Of a stretch of 10,419 nucleotides of DNA, positions 7,535 to 10,419 are shown piece after piece. The notes under the pieces were generated by a model, which was not told the origin of the DNA, ran no database searches, and saw nothing but the letters and a program-made list of their open reading frames with translations. Numbering within the stretch: the first letter of the stretch is position 1; each line of letters starts with the position of its first letter. Made by a program: the position numbers and the translations under genes. Source of the DNA: an uncultured Eubacteriales bacterium (GTDB lineage: Bacteria > Bacillota > Clostridia > Oscillospirales > Feifaniaceae); NCBI GenBank assembly GCA_902474785.1, contig CABRXB010000020.1, positions 1 through 10,419 of the forward strand, in the 5' to 3' direction.

Positions 7535-8052
7535 TCAGTTCGACGTCGCGGGCGGCGTGGGTTTTGACGCCGGATCTTCCGATGCGCTGTCTGTTGCGGA
7601 CTGCTGCGAGAAATCGGGTCCCTTTTTGTCCACACTCACCAGTGCCGCCCCCAACAAAACGCAGGGCGGAAAGATGAGAGCGGGCGTTGCGATGAGCAGG
7701 CCATAGAGTGAATAGAGATGGCGCGCCGCGCCTTCAAGCGAGGGCAGGTTGACGACAAAAACTGCAAGCATGGTGAAGACAAACAGGGAAAAACACGCGC
7801 CGCCCACGACGCCAAGCGTGAGACGCAGGGCGCGCGGCAGCGCAATGCGGCCCTTTGCCAACAGGACGATCAGCATGCCCCCGCTCAAATAGCACACAGG
7901 CCATGCCACTGTCGTGGAGAGATAGAGGGGGAGCGGATTGTATGCGCCGACATAATAGCCCTTCAACCTGGCCATGACGAGATGTAGGACAAGGAAAGCG
8001 CAAAGATCAGCGCGCATCCGCCTGTCAGAAAAGATAAGCGGGAGCGTTTCAT
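7535..8052 (-). pseudogene. Copy B of the small membrane protein, broken by a one-base frameshift
   Basis: The start ATG (8052-8050) has AGGTGA (8064-8059) six bases upstream and reads a 23-residue N-terminus (MKRSRLSFLTGGCALIF...) that aligns with copy A. That frame then stops 7 codons later. The rest of the homologous protein continues in another frame from about 7981 (LVMARLKGYYVGAYNPLP...) to the TGA at 7537-7535. Adding one base near 7981-7983 (TACAT^CTCGTC) would restore a protein of about 172 residues, close to 177 in copy A. Shared blocks include NPLP/YPLP, AWP, LSG, LLAKGR, ALPR, GGA and FPPCVLLG. It keeps a promoter. Possible explanations are a pseudogene, a sequencing error, or use of an internal start such as the ATG at about 8016. 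The frame disruption is visible; loss of function is inferred. Confidence 0.75.
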
Positions 8053-8081
8053 GAGAGTTCACCTGCCAATTCGTAAAAATT

Positions 8082-8192
8082 TCAAAGGGCAGTGACAAAA
8101 CCATCAGGGTGTTCGCCATGGGAACGACGTCGCAGTTGTGCTGCCAGAGACTCATCGATAAAATTCTCACAAAAAAGCCGAAGGGGTGGCAT
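8082..8192 (-). CDS. Possible 36-residue upstream ORF in the leader of copy B (doubtful)
   Basis: The minus-strand ATG at 8192-8190 follows AGAGGA with short spacing and opens a 36-codon frame ending in TGA at 8084-8082, about 30 bases before the start of copy B. The product is polar and shows no control-codon run or known motif. It lies wholly inside the predicted leader. It may be chance. Confidence 0.2.
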   Translation of the reverse strand: MPPLRLFCENFIDESLAAQLRRRSHGEHPDGFVTAL

Positions 8193-8242
8193 GCGGTCCT
8201 CTGTTCAACCGGTTGTGGAAAATATCTTTTAAAACTATAAGT

Positions 8243-8272
8243 ATCGTACCATGAGCGTGCGCGAGAAGTCAA
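8243..8272 (-). promoter_or_regulatory. Sigma-A-type promoter of the membrane-protein pair
   Basis: On the minus strand TTGACT (8272-8267) and TACGAT (8248-8243) are 18 bases apart. TGG directly before TACGAT gives an extended -10. The T-rich minus strand just upstream may be an UP-like element. The predicted start is near 8236. Confidence 0.65.
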
Positions 8273-8434
8273 TTCATTTACGCAAAATTCGACAAAACAA
8301 AAAATAAAACGGAAAACCATCCAAACAGGACAACTGCGAGCCTCCTCCGCCCCGGCATCTGAAGAAAGGTCTCTTGGTCGAATGTTACGAAAAATTGACC
8401 GCGTTTTGGGATTCGATTGGTCGGGTTTTGACAA

Positions 8435-8463
8435 TTGACTTTCACTCCCGGCGGTCGTATAAT
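8435..8463 (+). promoter_or_regulatory. Strong sigma-A-type promoter of the leader-TrpX-TrpY operon
   Basis: TTGACT (8435-8440) and a perfect TATAAT (8458-8463) are 17 bases apart. A second TTGACA (8428-8433) is too far from the -10 to be used with it. The predicted start is near 8470. The first transcribed bases can form a hairpin (8473-8477 with 8491-8495, extended by weaker pairs), which may protect the 5' end. Confidence 0.88.
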
Positions 8464-8531
8464 GACACACAAGGCCGGAGCAGAGGCTTTCGGCCGCGCA
8501 TCAGACAACACGAGAGAGAGGAGCCAAAACC

Positions 8532-8717
8532 ATGACCTGCACCATGACCAAAAATTGCATGCCCGCCACCGCAGACCGCGCTTCGGCTCTGCGCGCTTGT
8601 GCTGCTCTGAATACTGCGTACTTTACCTTCGTCCGCTTTTTTGCGGGCGCTTTTTATTTTGCCTATTATTACTTTACCACCGACAATTTCACCCATCGAA
8701 CCCGACCGGAACGCTGA
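8532..8717 (+). CDS. Phe/Tyr-rich leader peptide (attenuation control peptide)
   Basis: This 61-residue ORF lies between a strong promoter and an intrinsic terminator, upstream of a TrpX-type transporter gene. Residues 1-29 are rich in Ala, Thr and Cys. Residues 30-48 hold 12 aromatic residues of 19, including YFTF, RFF, FYF and YYYF. Phe53 adds one more, for a total of 8 Phe, 5 Tyr and no Trp. The stop codon (8715-8717) lies 12 bases before the terminator stem. GGAG at 8520-8523 sits eight bases before the ATG. Later in-frame ATGs (8544, 8559) lack a good site. In known attenuators such as pheL, ribosome stalling at starved codons decides termination; the same role is inferred here. It is longer than classical leader peptides. 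A short membrane peptide is an alternative, because the aromatic segment is also hydrophobic. Confidence 0.75.
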   Translation: MTCTMTKNCMPATADRASALRACAALNTAYFTFVRFFAGAFYFAYYYFTTDNFTHRTRPER

Positions 8718-8755
8718 TTGATCGACATCAAAGCGGCTCTCGTCTGTTCGACGGG
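8692..8755 (+). promoter_or_regulatory. Predicted antiterminator competing with the terminator at 8730
   Basis: An outer stem pairs 8692-8701 (CCCATCGAAC) with 8746-8755 (GTTCGACGGG), 9 of 10 pairs with one A-C mismatch. Nested inside, 8712-8715 and 8718-8722 pair with 8732-8735 and 8727-8731, nine pairs with a 2-base bulge and a CGAC loop. Together they use both arms and the loop of the terminator, so the two folds exclude each other. The outer 5' arm begins 16 bases after the YYYF codons, so it should be free when a ribosome stalls there. A ribosome on the stop codon would cover the inner 5' arm. Pairing was found by eye, without energies. Confidence 0.55.
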
Positions 8756-8767
8756 GGCCGCTTTTTT
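8730..8767 (+). terminator. Intrinsic terminator in the leader (attenuator)
   Basis: A continuous 15-bp stem pairs 8730-8744 with 8750-8764, with two G-U pairs and a TGTTC loop, and is followed by T residues at 8762-8767. It lies after the leader peptide stop and 111 bases before the TrpX-type start. It would stop transcription before the transporter genes unless the alternative fold forms. Confidence 0.9.
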
Positions 8768-8878
8768 GTATGCGAATCCTCCCGGCCAGAGGGTTCGCCC
8801 CGGCCACTTTGACGCGGCGGCCACCGCGTGCAAAGGGCCATGAAAACAAACGATACGGGAAAAAGGAGACTTCATCTC
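8768..8878 (+). other. Leader segment between attenuator and TrpX-type gene
   Basis: Only small hairpins are visible: an imperfect one around 8783-8806 with a TTCG loop, and a 6-bp stem ACGCGG/CCGCGT (8812-8817 with 8824-8829). Neither has a T-run. No T-box core (AGGGTGGNACCGCG) or known riboswitch was seen. The ribosome binding site AAGGAG lies at 8863-8868. Confidence 0.5.
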
Positions 8879-9880
8879 ATGAAAAAGCTGCTGTCAATCC
8901 TGCTGGCGCTCACCCTTCTCTTCGCGCTGGCCGCGTGCAACAACACCGACAATGGAACTGGCGACGACGAAAACAATGAAAACCTTGACAATGTAAATGA
9001 CGGCGATACGACGACCACCTATCGCATCGGCGTGATCCAGTTGACTTCGCACCCGGCGCTCGACGCGGCGCGTGAGGGCTTTGTCGCGGGGCTCGACGCG
9101 GCCGGCATCGACTATACCATCGACGTGCAAAACGCCGGCGGCGAGCAGTCCAACTGCCCCACGCTTGCCACCAAGCTGGTCAACGACAAGGTCGATCTGA
9201 TCCTGGCCATCGCCACCCCCGCGGCGCAGGCCGCAGCGCAGGCCACCGACACCATCCCCGTTTTGGTCACGGCTGTGACCGATCCCGCCTATGCCGGCCT
9301 TGTGGCCAGCAATGAGGCCCCCGGCGGCAATGTGTCGGGCACGTCCGACATGAACCCCGTGGAGGATCAGCTCGAGCTGATGCTCAAGCTGGCGCCCGAG
9401 ACCAAGACGGTCGGCATCCTCTACAACGCCGGCGAGGACAACTCCATCCTGCAGGCCGACCTTGCAGAAGAGGTGCTTACCGCCAAGAACATCGCCGTGG
9501 AGCGTTTCACCGCCTCTGAGACCAGCCAGGTGCAGTCTGTGGCGCAGTCCATGGTCGGCAAGGTCGACGCCGTTTACATCCCCACCGACAACCTCATGGC
9601 CGACACCATGGCCACCATCAGCATGGTGCTCACGCCCGCCGGCATCCCCACCGTCTGCGGTGAGGGCAACATGGTCACAAGCGGCGGTCTGGCCACCTAC
9701 GGATTCAGCTATGAGGCGCTGGGCCGCCAGACGGCGGAGCAGGCCGTGTCCATTCTCAGAGACGGCGCCGAGGTGGGAACCATCCCGATCGGCTTCTACA
9801 ACGGCGAGCTCGAGCTCATTGTCAACGAGGACATTGCAGCCGAACTGGGCATTGAAATCCCCGCTGATCTTGCGGAGTAA
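8879..9880 (+). CDS. TrpX-type ABC transporter substrate-binding lipoprotein (ABC_sub_bind family)
   Basis: This is the extracytoplasmic binding protein of an amino-acid importer. It has 333 residues: a lipoprotein signal with lipobox LAAC and Cys20, an Asn/Asp-rich linker (21-47), and an ABC_sub_bind (PF04392) domain from about 48 to the end. Family hallmarks are visible in order: IGVIQLTSHPALDAAREGF, AIATPAAQAA, TAVTDPAYAGLV, GGNVSGTSD, GILYNAGEDNS, VDAVYIPTDN and TYGFSYEALGRQTAEQA. TrpXYZ systems of Bacillota are predicted tryptophan importers. The Phe/Tyr leader upstream suggests that this copy serves Phe and/or Tyr instead, which is inference. The start ATG at 8879 has AAGGAG (8863-8868) ten bases upstream. 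A GTG at 8828 in the same frame would add a basic, non-signal N-terminus and is unlikely. Confidence 0.92.
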   Translation: MKKLLSILLALTLLFALAACNNTDNGTGDDENNENLDNVNDGDTTTTYRIGVIQLTSHPALDAAREGFVAGLDAAGIDYTIDVQNAGGEQSNCPTLATKLVNDKVDLILAIATPAAQAAAQATDTIPVLVTAVTDPAYAGLVASNEAPGGNVSGTSDMNPVEDQLELMLKLAPETKTVGILYNAGEDNSILQADLAEEVLTAKNIAVERFTASETSQVQSVAQSMVGKVDAVYIPTDNLMADTMATISMVLTPAGIPTVCGEGNMVTSGGLATYGFSYEALGRQTAEQAVSILRDGAEVGTIPIGFYNGELELIVNEDIAAELGIEIPADLAE

Positions 9881-9915
9881 GACGAAAACAAATTTCAGTG
9901 TGAATACGCTCAAAA

Positions 9916-9947
9916 AGCCGGAGGCGCGTCTAGGGCGCGCCCCGGCT
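9916..9947 (+). promoter_or_regulatory. Intergenic hairpin after the TrpX-type gene
   Basis: A stem of 12 pairs with one bulged A (9916-9921 and 9923-9928 with 9936-9947) encloses a 7-base loop. No T-run follows. A smaller 6-bp hairpin lies at 9963-9980. As in the upstream operon, this may stabilise the binding-protein mRNA or lower expression of the permease. Nothing else was recognised in the 189-base gap 9881-10069. Confidence 0.55.
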
Positions 9948-10069
9948 CAACGGGCGCTCAAGGCGCTTTCTGCGAAGCGCAGGACATCTGACATCCCCCT
10001 GGCAAATGCTGCGCATGTCTTTGATCCCTTTTGCAGCAATTTCTGAAACAGACAAAGGAGCCGTTCCTC

Positions 10070-10419
10070 ATGAGTCAATTGCTGGAATCTTTTCTTGGCG
10101 CCTGCCCCGGCGCAATTTCACAGGGCATACTGTGGGGCATTATGGCGCTGGGTGTCGCCCTCACCTATCGAATTCTCGACTACGCCGATCTGACGGTGGA
10201 CAGCAGCCTGTGCACCGGAGCCGCAGTCAATGCGGTTTTGCTGCTGCGGGGCATCCACCCGGCGATTGCGTTGCTGGCGGCGACGGTTGTGGGAATGGCT
10301 GCGGGGCTTTTGACCGGCCTGCTGCACACGCTGTTTGACATCCCGCCGATCTTGTCGGGCATCCTGTCGCAGTTGGCCCTCTATTCCATCAACATGCGCA
10401 TCCTGGGACGCTCCAACGT
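10070..10419 (+). CDS. TrpY-type ABC transporter permease (partial, C-terminus off the window)
   Basis: This is the membrane subunit of the TrpX-type importer, in the cytoplasmic membrane. The first 116 codons are visible. An N-terminal helix (SQGILWGIMALGVALTYRIL) leads into the conserved DYADLTVDSSLCTGAA region. Two further helices follow, then GLLTGLLHTLFDIPPILSGI and QLALYSINMRILGRSN, hallmarks of the TrpY-like permease family (COG4120). The start ATG at 10070 has AAAGGAG (10054-10060) nine bases upstream. The expected next gene, an ATPase of the TrpZ type, would lie beyond the window. It probably shares the attenuated transcript with the binding protein. Confidence 0.9.
   Translation, partial: MSQLLESFLGACPGAISQGILWGIMALGVALTYRILDYADLTVDSSLCTGAAVNAVLLLRGIHPAIALLAATVVGMAAGLLTGLLHTLFDIPPILSGILSQLALYSINMRILGRSN

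Larger units (their letters stand above)
8053..8531. other. Divergent intergenic region, no recognisable full-length gene
   Basis: This 479-base stretch holds the minus-strand promoter of copy B (8243-8272), its roughly 185-base leader, an A/T-rich tract at about 8279-8310 that could act as an upstream element for that promoter, and the plus-strand promoter of the aromatic transporter operon (8435-8463). Open frames cross it on both strands, but none shows family resemblance or a good ribosome site over its full length. Confidence 0.6.

Noticed and set aside
8053..8470. Open extension of copy B upstream of its ATG in the minus-strand frame reaching 8470
   Set aside because: It has no resemblance to copy A, crosses the predicted promoter at 8243-8272, and lacks a ribosome site. 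The homologous N-terminus is in the other frame.
8278..8511. Minus-strand ORF ending in a short hydrophobic segment
   Set aside because: The start has no ribosome site, the ORF overlaps the strong plus-strand promoter, and no family features are seen. It is probably a chance frame over T-rich DNA.
8435..8812. Plus-strand ORF overlapping the leader peptide in another frame
   Set aside because: It would begin inside the -35 box with TTG and read through the terminator. It has no ribosome site.
8828..8878. GTG start giving a longer TrpX-type protein
   Set aside because: It adds a basic segment before the lipoprotein signal. The ATG at 8879 has a good ribosome site and a normal signal peptide.
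8768..8878. T-box or riboswitch controlling the TrpX-type gene
   Set aside because: No T-box core sequence or known aptamer pattern is visible. The small hairpins lack T-runs.

Overview
The window looks like a GC-rich chromosomal segment of a Bacillota bacterium, probably class Clostridia (an Oscillospirales- or Christensenellales-like gut anaerobe). The reasons are strong AAGGAGG ribosome binding sites, near-consensus sigma-A promoters, two lipoprotein-type binding proteins with Firmicutes lipoboxes, and transporter families that are common in Clostridia. No phage, IS, CRISPR, rRNA or tRNA sequence was seen.

Layout. Positions 1-713 (minus) hold most of proC (pyrroline-5-carboxylate reductase), which runs off the left edge. 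A divergent promoter region follows. Positions 997-6618 (plus) hold a complete four-gene ABC importer: a DUF3798-like substrate-binding lipoprotein with an unusual Asp-Gly-Ala tail, a two-domain RbsA/YufO-type ATPase starting at TTG, and two RbsC/YufP-type permeases joined by ATGA overlaps. The second permease carries an extra central membrane insert. Two strong bidirectional terminators close the unit (6677-6707, 6772-6811).

Positions 6862-8052 (minus) carry two tandem paralogues of a small four-helix membrane protein that I do not recognise. The upstream copy appears broken by a one-base frameshift near its 23rd codon.

Positions 8435-10419 (plus) are the most interesting part. A strong promoter is followed by a 61-codon leader ORF whose middle is packed with Phe and Tyr codons (12 of 19 residues), then a 15-bp intrinsic terminator, then a TrpX-type (ABC_sub_bind) lipoprotein and the start of its TrpY-type permease. 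The RNA between the aromatic codons and the terminator can form a competing two-part antiterminator. This is the layout of a ribosome-mediated transcription attenuator. It predicts that the transporter is controlled by charged tRNA-Phe/tRNA-Tyr and imports Phe and/or Tyr or a precursor. In Bacillota this job is usually done by a T-box, and none is seen here.

Both transporter operons place a GC-rich hairpin without a T-run directly after the binding-protein gene, which may raise binding-protein output relative to the membrane components.
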